DNA of 64,000 nucleotides from positions 11,866,125 to 11,930,124 of the forward strand of contig OZ024856.1 in assembly GCA_964017155.1 (NCBI GenBank). The letters run 5' to 3'. The notes under the pieces are model-generated. The model did not search any database and was not told the DNA's origin. It saw nothing but the letters and a program-made list of their open reading frames with translations. Numbering within the stretch: position 1 is the first letter of the stretch; every line of letters begins with the position of its first letter. A program made the position numbers and the translations under genes. The DNA is from Oasisia sp. SBJ-2009. Its lineage: Eukaryota > Annelida > Polychaeta > Sabellida > Siboglinidae. Shown here in pieces: positions 30,000-43,146 of the stretch.

Positions 30000-32090
30000 A
30001 TATTGTAACATTCTATTGTGATGTGGGCAATGTTTTTGGCCATTCACACTTTTTTATGCTAACATATATGTTGCTATATACATATCATTTATTGGTGCAA
30101 CAAAAACACTTTTTGTTATTATCTCATATGTTATTGTTGTATGTATTATTTTGTACACTTAAGTGCCTGAGGAGAAGACACTAAAGTGTGTTGATCTGGA
30201 ACTGATATTTAATTTATAATAGCTTAGCGTTAATTTGTAACTTTCGTGTACATTCCAGATTACTGGCAACTGCCAATGATCTGCTGTTATGGCTTTTTAA
30301 ACAGTGTTGTTATATTGTAATACAAAGTGTGTTACATGAAATGCATTGTCATAATGGATAATTCCTATCAAACGATTGTCACAAGAGTATGAATAAATGA
30401 ACATTCTAGTATAATTATAATGGAACGGTGAAAGAATCCGATATGTTCGTGGGTTTGGCAGAAGAATCATATACTGATATGTTCATGAATTTAGGTGAAA
30501 GAACCATTTTTGGCAAAGCAATAATGTTTAATTATTATGTTTAATTAATTACAATAGTGTTATATACAAGCAGCTTTACATTACTACTGCTTCAAAATTA
30601 TCTGGTTTTGGTAACATAATCATGTTGGGTGACTAGGGTGATGTATGTTGGTCATGTAATCATGCATGTGTGTTCTCGTATTTTGGTGAAAGAACACTAT
30701 GCTATGTTCACATATTTACACAGTTATTTTGTTAAGTCACAATACTGCTGTCACAAATCTTGTATTATGGAATGAAACATTTATAACCACAGTTGTTTGA
30801 TTAGTGTAGCTATTTTATTAGGATGATTATTTCATTTTATCATTCCGAAACATGTTTAAACTATATAATTTTATCAGTGGTTTGATAAGCACATTGCATG
30901 CTATTATGTTAATGTTAGTTATTCAAAGTATAGACTACAGTTTAGGAATGGAATCATACATTCATTACACCAATTATATGCTTTAATTCCTCACTGCCTT
31001 CTTTGTATAGTACATGACCTCTCTGATTCATGAAGTGTAGAACTGCTTAAATGTTTAAAAAACAAAATTGCAGCATTATCACGTGTCGCATTCCTAAATA
31101 ATCAGCTTTGGAGATTACTCAGAAGGATTGTGACCTAATGTTTCTAATATCAACATGCCTTCATCATCTATGCCGTATTAATGTTTATGTTATCATGAAA
31201 CTCTTGGACAGTTATACATTGTGTAGGCATTATTTGTCAACGTAGCTGTGAAATAGCCATTTTAGGCTGATGCATGTATTATACATATATTTATCTGTAA
31301 TAAAATTGTGAAAAAGATTACTTGCTTCAGCATATGTGGATTCTATTTAAACAAATATTTGTGTTCCGTAAGGTATTATACCACAACAACAATTTGTTTA
31401 AAAAATAAAGGCAATCCATAAGATTAAAAGTCTCATAATATAAAACAGTCAGTGCCTTATACTATATTAACTATCAGATGCTGATGTAGTATAGCACAGA
31501 GCTGCTGTAAGTTGCCGAAAAAAATAGCGAATTGACTATACCCATTGTTCAAAGTTATCCCTCTGAGAGTTGTACCGTCTTACCCCACTTTCTCCTATAA
31601 GTCGTCCAGGTCATCAGAAAAACTGCAAGTGGTGGCGCCACATAGCGGATTCTGGATATTCTAGCCTAGGCTAAATACGTTCAAGTGCTAAAGATTAAAT
31701 TAATTAAAATTTGTTGAGCAGATTAGCAGCACGTTGCTAGTGTGTGTCATGCATCTTCATAATATGTGATCGTTCAATTTTCTACAGTCAATCTCAACAT
31801 TAACGTTGCTGTCATCCGGACAATAAAATATGGTCTGTCCCCAGAATATAAGCACACAACAACAAATCAAATGCATGCCATGGTCGATGCTTGACTTGAG
31901 TGAGTCGATAGATTGGTGTCACAAGATGTGCTATATGTTGGCATTCACTCAGCAGCAGTTTTCATGTGGCATCGACCACTGTTTTACCCTTTCGTTAATA
32001 TGTGGTAAGCCTACTAGGCACCTATACACAAACTTAACGTTTGGCCTGTAAAAGCCTTGGTTGGAGTTTAACGTTGAAGTTAAAGTAGAC
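30000..32090. other. Intergenic DNA between genes 3 and 4
   Basis: Non-coding and homologous to about 18.7-21.2 kb of unit A. No independent gene is seen. Confidence 0.4.
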
Positions 32091-32099
32091 TAAGTCTAA

Positions 32100-32180
32100 G
32101 ACTAACTCTTAGACTAAGTCTGTCGACCCGACTGTGCTGCAGCTTTTGGAGTCGTGGGAACGAAACCACAACAGCACAAG
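32100..32180 (+). promoter_or_regulatory. Candidate non-coding first exon of gene 4
   Basis: Counterpart of 21230-21296: CTGCAGCTTTTGGAG, then CAACAGCACAAG and a GTATGG donor (GT at 32181). It would splice to the AG at 32970-32971, seven bases before the start codon. Just upstream, CTTAGACTAAGTC-type palindromes occur (32087-32120). Confidence 0.5.
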
Positions 32181-32977
32181 GTATGGAGGCTTGTTGTATT
32201 GGTGTTGCTGGCACTGTTAACAAACTTACGTAAACAATAGGCGAATCTAGCGGTTATCATGTTGGTGATTTCGGCCAGCTGTCAGTTCGGCCCACGTCTA
32301 AATGTGATTAATGATGATGATGTCAGCTAGGTTTTATATCCTCGTATATCCATGGAATTTGCCACTATATTGATATCCTAACATAGTGGCTTCCCTACTA
32401 GACACAGTGTAAAAAAAAAAACTACAATTATAATTTAAAACAATATTTTATAAACTCTTAATTTGGAACGATCTTCTTAAACACATTTGGCAGTTCGAGC
32501 GAAACTGCGAGACAATTAAAGTTATACAAGTTCAGTGTATCTGTGACACATGACAGAATAATCAGACATATATTTGCTGTCCACAAAGCATGTATCCACA
32601 GATAGCCAGAGCAGTGTAAAAAAAACTAAATGCATATTGAACTTAGCTGGATACATGCTTTTCTGATTTGCACAGACATTTCCCTTGATCGTGCCACACT
32701 AGGAGTCTACAATTGAGTGAATTTTTTTAAGGCATTTCAGTGCTCCCAAAATGCAATTATTATGATGCGACTACATTTTCAAAAACTACAGTAATATTTT
32801 CACTAATTTTGTTTGGACATTCCATGTTATAATGTCCCTATGATTCATAAAAATCACAATATATGACCTATCGTCCAAGGGACTTGAGATCTTTTTGTCC
32901 TATTTTTTATATTATTGTGTTACTTTGCTGCCAGATGTTACCTATAATAATTCTGTTTATCCTTGTCGTAGGTTACC

Positions 32978-35900
32978 ATGACGGAAGAGAACCATGAGCA
33001 CTACATCGCGTCCGACGCTAGAGAATCTGGCAACACCATTACAGCCAGCAGCACAGACGAATGCAACACTATCAACCTGTCGGATGTTGAGTTTAAGAGG
33101 ACAGACGTTCCCGTTTATTCCCGGTTTGTGATGCTCCTTGAGCCTGTCATGCTGATGTACGCCCTGTACGTTGGTGCTGTTGCTCCCCTCTCAGACCAGT
33201 ATATCCATGCAAGAATATCAAACAACTACAATTTAACTGACGACAATTTGAACAAGTCGCATGGTGATCAAGATGTGTGTAACAACGGCAGCAGTCGTCA
33301 CCAGAATGATGACATTGACTCCCAGGCTTCGTTGTGGATCCTCTATATAAACGTAGCGACAATGGTTCCAGGGTTGTTCTCTTTGATACTGCTAGGGTCG
33401 TACAGTGACAGGGGAGGAAGAAAGGTTGCCATTATCGCACCACAAGTCGGTGCCATTGTGAGGTGCGTGAGCTTCTTCGCTGTCATCTACTTTGATTTGT
33501 CGCTTTACGTTATCGTAGTCGCAGCGTTTATCGAGGGTTTATCCGGGGGTATTTCTATGAGTTTTGCAGCCTCGTATGCCTACATCGCCGACGTAACATC
33601 ACACAATCGATCCCTACGAATGACAATTCTTGAGAGCTGTTTTGGAATAGGAACCGTCATTTCACAGATTGTCCTTGGCTATCTGATAAACAGCCTTGGA
33701 TACTATTACCCGTTTCTCATTCTGACCGCTCTACTCCTGCTGAGCCTTGTGGTCACTGCCTGCCTCTTACCCGAGACAGTCACACGTGATCCGGATGTCC
33801 GATTCTGGACGCTTCACCATTTCAGTAAAGCCTACCACTTGTACACCAGAGACAACGGAACAGGAAGGCGATGGAAGCTCTTGTTGTGTCTGGCAATCGT
33901 CTTCTGTACCTGTGCGGTGACGCTTGGACGCACTGACGTACTGATCATCTATCTGCTTGACGCTCCGTTCTGCTGGAGCTCAGTGCTCATTGGCTACTTC
34001 GGAGCAGTGTTTATGCTCATTTGTGCTCCAACGTCGATCCTGCTCATCAAACTGACCCAGCCGAAACTGAGCGACAGTCACCTTTTGCTGATAGCCATCG
34101 TGTCTGCAGTAGCCTACCAGGCTGTTGTCGTCTTCAGCACCACCACGGTATTCATGTTTATGGGTAAGTGTGATATTTACCTGTGCATTGTGAAATTTAT
34201 AAACATTCGTGAGTTATGACTTTGTTTGTTTTGTCTGTTATTGATGAGTGTTTTGTAACCAACTGTAACTATCTATTCCTGATCATGTGATGAGTTTAAT
34301 GGCAGACTCTGTATCTTGGCATGGGTTGATCATGTGACATGTATTATGGCCATGGGTTGATCATGTGACTTGCATTACTTGGGTTGGCGTGGGGTGATTT
34401 TTGTGACTTGTAGATGAACAGATCATTGTTGGCTTATAGGCTGATTACATGATTTGTATTGGCATGGGGCCATGGGCTGTTCAAATGACATGTATATGGG
34501 TTGATCAGTGATCACGTGACTTGTATTGGAATGGGTGACCACGTGAATGTTGCATTTATGATGTCTGTGTTGAGTCCACAAACTGAGTCATGGGTATTGT
34601 GTTTGTCATGGACTGGGTCATACGGGTATGTGTTTGTGATGTCTGTGTCATGGACTGGGTCATACGGGTATTGTGTTTGTGATGTCTGTGTCATGGATTG
34701 GGTTATGTGGATATTGTGTTTGTGATGTCTGTGTCATGGATTGGGTTATGTGGGTATTGTGTTTGTGATGTCTGTGTCATGGATTGGGTTATGTGGGTAT
34801 TGTGTTTGTGATGTCTGTGTCATGGACTCGGTCATGTGGGTATTGTGTTCGTGATGTCTGTGTCATGGACTCGGTCATCTTGGTATTGTGTTTGTGATGT
34901 CTGTGTCATGGACTGGGTCATGTGGGTATTGTGTTTGTGATGTCTGTGTCATGGATTGGGTCATGTGGGTATTGTGTTTGTGATGTCTGTGTCATGGATT
35001 GGGTTATGTGGGTATTGTGTTTGTGATGTCTGTGTCATGGATTGGGTCATGTGGGTATTGTGTTTGTGATGTCTGTGTCATGGATTGGGTCATGTGGGTA
35101 TTGTGTTTGTGATGTCTGTGTCATGGACTGGATCATGTGGGTATTGTGTTTGTGATGTCTGTGTCATGGACTGGGTCATGTGGGTATTGTGTTTGTGATG
35201 TCTCTGTCATGGATTGGGTTATGTGGGTATTGTGTTTGTGATGTCTGTGTCATGGACTGGGTCATGTGGGTATTGTGTTTGTGATGTCTGTGTCATGGAT
35301 TGGGTTATGTGGGTATTGTGTTTGTGATGTCTGTGTCATGGACTCGGTCATGTGGGTATTGTGTTTGTGATGTCTGTGTCATGGACTCGGTCATCTTGGT
35401 ATTTTGTTTGTGATGTCTGTGTCATGGACTCGGTCATGTGGGTATTATGTTTACAGAATGGGCCTCTGGTTCAATTAGGGTTTAATCTCATGACTCTAGC
35501 AAGATGATAATATACAGAGATAAGTTTATGCTCAATAACAAATCTGTTTACGAATATGTTAAGTTGGAGGCAGCATAAGTTCACCTATACATAGTTGCCA
35601 TAATCTATGTACAGATCTATTTCTGTGTACATTCAAGTCCTTGCACTAGTGTGCACTGATCTACCAAATGTTCAAAAACAACAAAGGCGATTAAATTAAA
35701 AAAAATGTATAGTTACTATTTTCACTCTTGACTTTATATTACCTGGTATATAATGAATTATGTAATTTAACAGCGGTATGTGTTTCTTATAGGATTTGTT
35801 ATGAATATTTAACAGCTACAAACAGTTGATGTGCTGATGATGTAAGCGTTGTGTTTGCAGCGACCGTGGCAGGAGGTGCATCATATCTGGTGACTCCAAT

Positions 35901-37766
35901 GGTCCGCTCCATCGGCTCGAAAGTGGTGAAACAAGAGGAGGCAGGTGAGGACACATAAGGGCTAGAGAGAGGAACAGTAGGGCTCAAAGAAGGGGCATGG
36001 GATACGGTAAAAAAAAAACAGTAATGTATGGCAGAATCCAGTGGCACCAGATACATAATAAATACCATGAAGATGTCATCACTGTCACACATTGTCAAAG
36101 GTAAACGATGTTTTAGAGGCTTTAGAAACTGGGAATATGGACGTTTTCGGTGGTGATGGTTATGGTGTGCACTGTATTGGCCTGTCATATATGATATACA
36201 TGCGTGTGCAAGCACAATTTTTTGCACATGCACTAACACATAAACTCACACAGACACACATAGACATACACACATATGCACACACACACACATATGCACA
36301 CACACACACATATGCACACACACACACATATGCACACACACACATATGCACACACACATATATGCGCACGCACACACACGCGCACACACACACACCCATA
36401 TTGCAAAATAATAAGCATTATTACATCAGCTACTGGTATTGAACATTTTGTTTCCCTTTTACCATTTTCCTCTGCCTCAGTGAATGTTACCATTACGTTG
36501 TCAACCCAATGGTGCCAGTGTGACAGACATGATTGTGTTGTTTACAGGTGCCATGCTTGCAACCACAGCCTTGGCCATCACAGTCAGTGTGCTGGTGGGT
36601 ATGATGGTGTTCAACAACCTCTACGCGGCCACTGTGTTTGTGTGGGCGCCGTTCACATTTGTCATTATGCTGGGCATTCTGTGCTTCACAACACTACTGG
36701 CAGTGTAAGTATGCATCACATAGCTTTATTCAGAGACCCGTCCACCCATCATTTGGATGGGTAAAACCTGTGTGGACAAATAGAATTATGGGTGGACGGG
36801 TAAAAAATGAAGAAGAAACAAAACCGGTTTCCCCAAAAACGATAGGTATTGTCAGTTGTGCCTTAAAAGTGAGTGTAAATGGTGTCACATGTGTGATTGT
36901 AATCCATTTGATGTTTATTTAAATTTAATGTTTGGAAACTGGCTTAACGATTAACCAAAACATTTGTGACTGGCAAAAATTTGGTCCTGCATAAATTCCT
37001 GATGCATCAGTAGACCCCGTCTGAGATATGTTAGCCACACCCAAAAACTGTTGATACAGTGTGTAAATTTATACAGTTTTGTCAACTGCCTGCTTGGCAA
37101 CTCTGTTAATATGCTTGAAATTTGTAATCTGCATATGATGAGTGAATTTTTGCATATGAAACCTCAGCAGTTGGAAGTTAAATATTATGAACTTAATATT
37201 TTATTATAAAAACATATTTGTGAAACCTATTTTTTGCACGTTTATCAGCACAAGTGGAATCCTTTTGTTTTATTCTATTGCTGTATTTTATAGAAAAATT
37301 ACTTCTTGAACAGTCTGTTAATATTCTGTTTATGATACATACAGGTAGAAGTTGATAATATTCAGTCCATTTCAGCCATTGTCTAATTAGGTATCTACTG
37401 AAAAATATGCTAAAACAGTCATTGTGTTTCACAGCAACTCTGTCACTGTATCCGCTGTTATTTACTAATTTCTCTAATTACCACCATGTTTACCTGAGCT
37501 ATAACATTATTAAAAAAATTGCATGTATTTGCTGTATTGTGAAATGTCTAGTTCCTGTAATAACGATAGCTCATCATTACTGCTAGACATTCCTTGAAGG
37601 AAATTCAGCTATGTTTAACACTCCCTTTCAACGTTCTTTGTTTTAGTTCTGTGAGTCATGTTTATTATGAATGTTTAAATGTTTTTCCAGGGTGTTTGTT
37701 GTAAAAGAGAAGGTGGAAAAGAAAAGCCATGCAGACTGTGATGAGAGGACGCAGTTACTTGGTTGA
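32978..37766 (+). CDS. SLC46-like MFS transporter, tandem gene 4 (500 aa, 4 coding exons)
   Basis: Exons are 32978-34163, 35861-35944, 36548-36704 and 37691-37766, the same phases as the other three. Features are helix 1 [18 protein letters not shown], outer-loop sequons NLT, NKS and NGS with Cys101, A-motif [10 protein letters not shown] at 140-149, [17 protein letters not shown] before helix 8, and C-terminus DERTQLLG. Relative to gene 3 most differences are single substitutions, including the A-motif-adjacent helix 4 region, so both look functional. Intron 1 carries an expanded 43-bp minisatellite and intron 3 a hAT-like insertion. It is predicted to be a proton-coupled solute transporter of the SLC46 family; the substrate is not determined. 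Confidence 0.9.
34590..35450. repeat. 43-bp minisatellite, about 20 units, intron 1 of gene 4
   Basis: The units contain GTGTTTGTGATGTCTGTGTC and GGGTCATGTGGGTATT with a few alternating variants (GGATT/GGACT, CTCGGTCATCTTGG). Expanded roughly fivefold relative to the matching array in gene 3. Confidence 0.97.
36268..36394. repeat. Compound (CA)n / CACATATG repeat in intron 2 of gene 4
   Basis: Alternating CACACACA and CATATGCA blocks give about six units of 14-16 bp. The open frames on both strands here are repeat artefacts. Confidence 0.97.
36719..37001 (+). mobile_element. hAT-like short element, copy 2, in intron 3 of gene 4
   Basis: ATGCATCA at 36711-36718 and 37002-37009 is an exact 8-bp target duplication. 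Gene 3 has the uninterrupted site (GTAAGTATGCATCAGTAGAC at about 26675-26694). The ends are related to CAGGGCTTTATGCAG (left CATAGCTTTATTCAG; right, reversed, CAGGAATTTATGCAG). The insertion sits only 14 bp after the exon 3 donor. Confidence 0.92.
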
Positions 37767-38899
37767 TTCAAGATTAGTTGAATTGGTACGCAGTGTCTAT
37801 TTTGCAACTGTGTTAGGTAGGCTTCTATAATGTACTGCCACAGTCGTCAACTACATCGTGAACAGTTGCAAAATATTAAAATGACATTTTTTGCACTGCA
37901 CATATAACTGGGTAACAATTTTACTCAGTTATTTGTGCAGTGCATTCTTTTCTATGATAGTTCCAGTGTGCTAAAAAGCATACCTGTGTTAAACAACTGC
38001 CTAGTAAAATACAACTGTTATATATTACAAAAATTACACGTTTAATGAAATTGTTTAAAAGAAACTGGCTTTATATCAAACATTCCTCTTTTTATCAGGA
38101 TGGTGTTTAAGTTATGAAACGCTATCTTGGTGGTGATCGTGGCATTATTTTCAATAACGACATGCAACATACGTTGTAGTTGTTATTCATGCGAACTGAA
38201 CTCATATTGGAGGTGGATGTCACACAATGTGGGTGTGTTGTAATTTCACCAGCACATGTTGTTTCTTTTGTGGCACAAATATGTCAACAAAGAAGTGCTT
38301 TCTAGGAGATGTTGAATAAGTTTGCAACATTCCATAATTTGTTACATATTTCTTTGCATGTCAGATGGTTCTGTCATCACCGAGTATCATGAGGAAATTA
38401 ACAACCAACACTTGTGCCACTTTTATTAAATTGATGGCAGTATTTAATGGCTATCAGAATATGTCTTGAACATTTCACGTCAGATTTGCAATATTGTCTG
38501 GATTCAAGTCTCTCAGACTAAAATGAAGCAAATGAGTGATAATGATGTAAAGGTGTATAACAGCATAGGGTTAGGATTGGCCAATCCCGCCGCCATCCAT
38601 TCCTGGTATCAATAATCTGTCACTCACGAACAGTGGCTATTGGCTGTTTTGGTTCGGTCAAACTGGAAGTGCCGCATGTATTGGTGTAGGACTGGGAGGC
38701 CTCATCTGATGCTAAACATGTTTTCTCCTGTGCAAACTTATGAGATAATCCAAGTGTTTATGTATTGTTATATATAATTTCATTGTTACATACAATTTAT
38801 ACACACAGTGTCTTAAGTGGGAGATTGTTTCAAAGATCTGGTGAACGTATAAATGTGTGGAAGTTATCATATAAAATAATACTCATTGTGTGAACGTAT

Positions 38900-39090
38900 T
38901 TTGCATACAATGGTAACAGAGGCTGATAGAGAAATCCTGGGAGAGGTTGGAAAATATGTACTTGTTAAGGTACTTTTTGGTATTGTTAAATTATAAATAT
39001 ATAAATGCTACAACTATGAAAGCAATCCTCCAAAATTAGATCAGATTTTGAATGTCATTGCACTGTACACCTATATTATGTTACTCATAT
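38900..39090. repeat. Left copy of direct repeat flanking the 39.2-41.0 kb minisatellite
   Basis: TTTTGCATACAATGGTAACAGAGGCTGA, tested in pieces, and a later TCATTGCACTGTAC match 41046-41215 (TTTGCACAGAATGG, TAACAGAGACTGA, GTTATTGCATTGTACC). The array therefore lies between two diverged copies of the end of unit B. Confidence 0.65.
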
Positions 39091-39190
39091 GTCATGTCAT
39101 GCCCGACAAGGGCATATTGTCTAATGCACAATGACACATGGATTATTTCAAAGATCTGTTTGACCATAAGTGTGTCCTATAAGTACCCAC

Positions 39191-41046
39191 TGTGAGTATC
39201 AGTGTACTTTGTCTGTATCAGTGTACTTTGTCTGTATCAGTGTACTTTGTCTGTGAGTATCAGTGTACTTTGTCTGTATTAGTGTACTTTGTCTGTGAGT
39301 ATCAGTGTACTTTGTCTGTATCGGTGTACTTTGTCTGTGAGTATCAGTGTACTTTGTCTGTATCAGTGTACTTTGTCTGTGAGTATCAGTGTACTTTGTC
39401 TGTGAGTATCAGTGTACTTTGTCTGTATCGGTGTACTTTGTCTGTATCAGTGTACTTTGTCTGTGAGTATCAGTGTACTTTCTCTGCGAGTATCACTGTA
39501 CTTTGTCTGTGAGTATCAGTGTACTTTCTCTGCGAGTATCACTGTACTTTGTCTGTGAGTATCAGTGTACTTTCTCTGCGAGTATCACTGTACTTTGTCT
39601 GTATCAGTGTACTTTGTCTGTGAGTATCAGTGTAATTTGTCTGGATCAGTGTACTTTGTCTGTGAGTATCAGCATACTTGGTCTGTATCAGTGTACTTTG
39701 TCTGTGAGTATCAGTGTACTTTGTCTGTATCAGTGTACTTTGTCCATGAGTATCACTGTACTTTGTCTGTATCAGTGTACTTTGTCCATGAGTATCAGTG
39801 TACTTTGTCCATGAGTATCAGTGTACTTTGTCCATGAGTATCAGTGTACTTTGTCTGTATCAGTGTACTTTGTCCATGAGTATCAGTGTACTTTGTCCAT
39901 GAGTATCAGTGTACTTTGTCCATGAGTATCAGTGTACTTTGTCTGTATCAGTGTACTTTGTCCATGAGTATCAGTGTACTTTGTACATGAGTATCAGTGT
40001 ACTTTGTCTGTATCAGTGTACTTTGTCCATGAGTATCAGTGTACTTTGTCTGTATCAGTGTACTTTGTCCATGAGTATCAGTGTACTTTGTACATGAGTA
40101 TCAGTGTACTTTGTCCATGAGTATCAGTGTACTTTGTCTGTATCAGTGTACTTTGTCCATGAGTATCAGTGTACTTTGTCCATGAGTATCAGTGTACTTT
40201 GTCCATGAGTATCAGTGTACTTTGTCTGTATCAGTGTACTTTGTCCATGAGTATCAGTGTACTTTGTCCATGAGTATCAGTGTACTTTGTCTGTATCAGT
40301 GTACTTTGTCCATGAGTATCAGTGTACTTTGTACATGAGTATCAGTGTACTTTGTCCATGAGTATCAGTGTACTTTGTCTGTATCAGTGTACTTTGTCCA
40401 TGAGTATCAGTGTACTTTGTCCATGAGTATCAGTGTACGTTGTCCATGAGTATCAGTGTACTTTGTCTGTATCAGTGTACTTTGTCCATGAGTATCAGTG
40501 TACTTTGTCCATGAGTATCAGTGTACTTTGTCCATGAGTATCAGTGTACTTTGTCCATGAGTATCAGTGTACTTTGTCCATGAGTATCAGTGTACTTTGT
40601 CCATGAGTATCAGTGTACTTTGTCTGTATCAGTGTACTTTGTCCATGAGTATCAGTGTACTTTGTCCATGAGTATCAGTGTACTTTGTCTGTATCAGTGT
40701 ACTTTGTCCATGAGTATCAGTGTACTTTGTCCATGAGTATCAGTGTACTTTGTCCATGAGTATCAGTGTACTTTGTCCATGAGTATCAGTGTACTTTGTC
40801 CATGAGTATCAGTGTACTTTGTCCATGAGTATCAGTGTACTTTGTCCATGAGTATCAGTGTACTTTGTCCATGAGTATCAGTGTACTTTGTCCATGAGTA
40901 TCAGTGTACTTTGTCCATGAGTATCAGTGTACTTTGTCCATGAGTATCAGTGTACTTTGTCCATGAGTATCAGTGTACTTTGTCTGTATCAGTGTACTTT
41001 GTACATGAGTATCAGTGTACTTTGTCCATGAGTATCAGTGTACTTT
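39191..41046. repeat. Minisatellite of mixed 19-bp and 23-bp units, about 80-90 copies
   Basis: All units share GTATCAGTGTACTTTGTC. Long ones add TGTGA or CATGA at the front. The left third uses TGTGAGTATC units, the rest CATGAGTATC units with interspersed short ones, so expansion occurred in stages. Forward open frames (SISVLCLYQC-like) are artefacts. Confidence 0.97.
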
Positions 41047-43146
41047 GCACAGAATGGTAACAGAGACTGAAAGTTCTGGCATAGTAAATGTGTATGTTGG
41101 CATGTATGTACTTGGAACAATGTTTGCACTATTTTACACTTCATGAAGAGAATCCTTCAAATCTGGAGAGCATTTTGAAAGTTATTGCATTGTACCATGT
41201 TATTCATAATTTCTATATCTAATGTTCTCTATTCGTTACCTAGTGACTAGTGTATACTAAAGCTTTTACTGCTAAGTGTATCTGCTATATTGGCTGCTTG
41301 TAGCAGCAATGTTGTGACAACATTTTTAGACATTTTATATTAAAAGTATGATTACTTTGCTATATGTGACCAAGTCCAGAATCTTTTGAAATGTATAAAG
41401 ATTATTTTATAAAGATTTTATTTTGAAAATTACTGTAGTGTTATTCATTTTTTATTCAGCATTTTATGTAATGAAACGCACATATATGTTTACTGCCAAA
41501 TATTATAAACTACCAAGGGTAATCAAGGTTACCATATGTTATATTTTATATATCATAGTACAGGTGTAGTACTATTCTCTGATGGTCTGGTTGTTTAGCT
41601 AATTATAAAAATATTAGTATCTACTGATCCATGATATGTGGCTTTTAAAATATGTTTTAAGGGTATCTTGACATAATGCTTTAGTTAATGCTATACAGGT
41701 TTTCAGTCAAATTTAATCAAATTAAATATATCTTATCCCAAAAGGGAATGTTGGAATACTCGTATTAATAATGTAATATTCAGATACATTTTAAGAATAC
41801 AATAATCAATAAAAACATTTGCACAATGATCTGTGTCACGTTTTTGTGTAGTCTTGTCCAAGTTGGTATATGCAACACATCGATAGTCTTTTAGAGTACT
41901 ACCCTGGTGTGTAAAATTTTACTTTTAAATACAGAAATGTTTTCATGAACTTGACATCTTGGGGGTACTGTAATGCAATACCACCGCATCTCAAGTGTGC
42001 ATATAGATTTGCCCACTTCACAAACAGCAGCCGTATGGATAACGCATTCTGTGTATTTTGAGAAACATCTTTATTTGCAAAAAAAACTATCCAAAATCAA
42101 CAATAAAACATTCTGGTCTTCGTATTTACAAAGAAGATATTATGCAAAATAACAGTTATTACATTGTAAAATAATCTGTACGACAGTTCAGCGTTTGTGC
42201 ATCTGAACTGTTCGTCACATGACCTGTTGCCTAGCAACTGGTCAGTCAAGCCATCCAAAAATGGATGCCAAACCCGTGGAACATTCAGAGATTCCATCAG
42301 ACATACAATTCCTTTAAATTCTAGCCCAATTTTTCTTTATTATAAATAACATAAGGCAAAGTGATAAGTTCCCACATGTGGGAATGTTTGATTTATGAGA
42401 TGTCATATTACAACAGTCATGTAATTCACACATCACAATTTTTTTATTGTGATGTACACAAATCGTCATGCAGCGTATTTGTCTACTGTGCTACACTGCC
42501 CATATACACCTGTAACTATGGAATATCACACACAGAACCTGCCATTTTCAAAATTTACACTAGTTCTTTAAAAAAATGGAATGTTGTAGACATGTTGTTT
42601 TAATTTTTACACTGTAATATGACTGAGACATACAAATACAGCATACATAGTTTATCACACAAGAAACTTACATTTCACGTTCAAGAACTTTGACCATGTT
42701 TCACAGAAGTGAAACACAAGTGTCTTGTTAAACCATGTATAGTGAAACAGACATATGCCAAGAAAGCATCATATGTAGACATTCAGAAATTCACCATTAA
42801 TTACTCTTATACTGGTCCACAACCAATCCATGCTGGCACCATACAAGCGAAACAATTCATCGCTTACAGACAACAAAGCTTGCTTTTAAACCGATCCTTT
42901 TAAACCGATCTGATGAGTATTTAAGGCTGCTTGCTATCTCCACACATTTGTTACATAAAACATATTAAACATACATGATATGTTGTTGACACATATTACT
43001 TTTTTGCTGAAAATGTATTGGCCGTTTTCATTGTCATTATGACTGCCTGATTAGAGAAACTACACAGCCTGCAGGTTCACACTGCCTGAAGTCTCTCAAT
43101 TGTCCATTGATGCTGGTCATCAAATAAAATAACAGGCTAGTTCTGC
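41047..43146. other. Intergenic DNA between gene 4 and the - strand TTLL gene
   Basis: No gene is recognised. Part near 42180-42300 is repeated in inverted form near 52550-52640 (TGGCATCCATTT and GTTGCTAGGCAACAGGT), an unidentified dispersed repeat. Candidate - strand AATAAA signals lie near 42335 and 42070, but a long 3' UTR is not proved. Confidence 0.35.

Larger units (their letters stand above)
29736..39080. repeat. Segmental tandem duplication, unit B (contains gene 4)
   Basis: This is the partner of unit A. Its right end (AACAGAGGCTGATAGAGAAA near 38924, then ATGAAAGCAATCCTCCAAAA) aligns with the end of unit A near 29590-29720. It is directly followed by a minisatellite and a further partial copy of the same end sequence at 41046-41215. 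Confidence 0.88.

Noticed and set aside
39192..40097. Several + strand open frames of a Cys/Ser/Leu/Tyr repeat
   Set aside because: Products of the 19/23-bp minisatellite without conserved domain or start.
39191..41046. CRISPR-like regular repeats
   Set aside because: There are no unique spacers; units are contiguous. The DNA is eukaryotic, with spliced genes.
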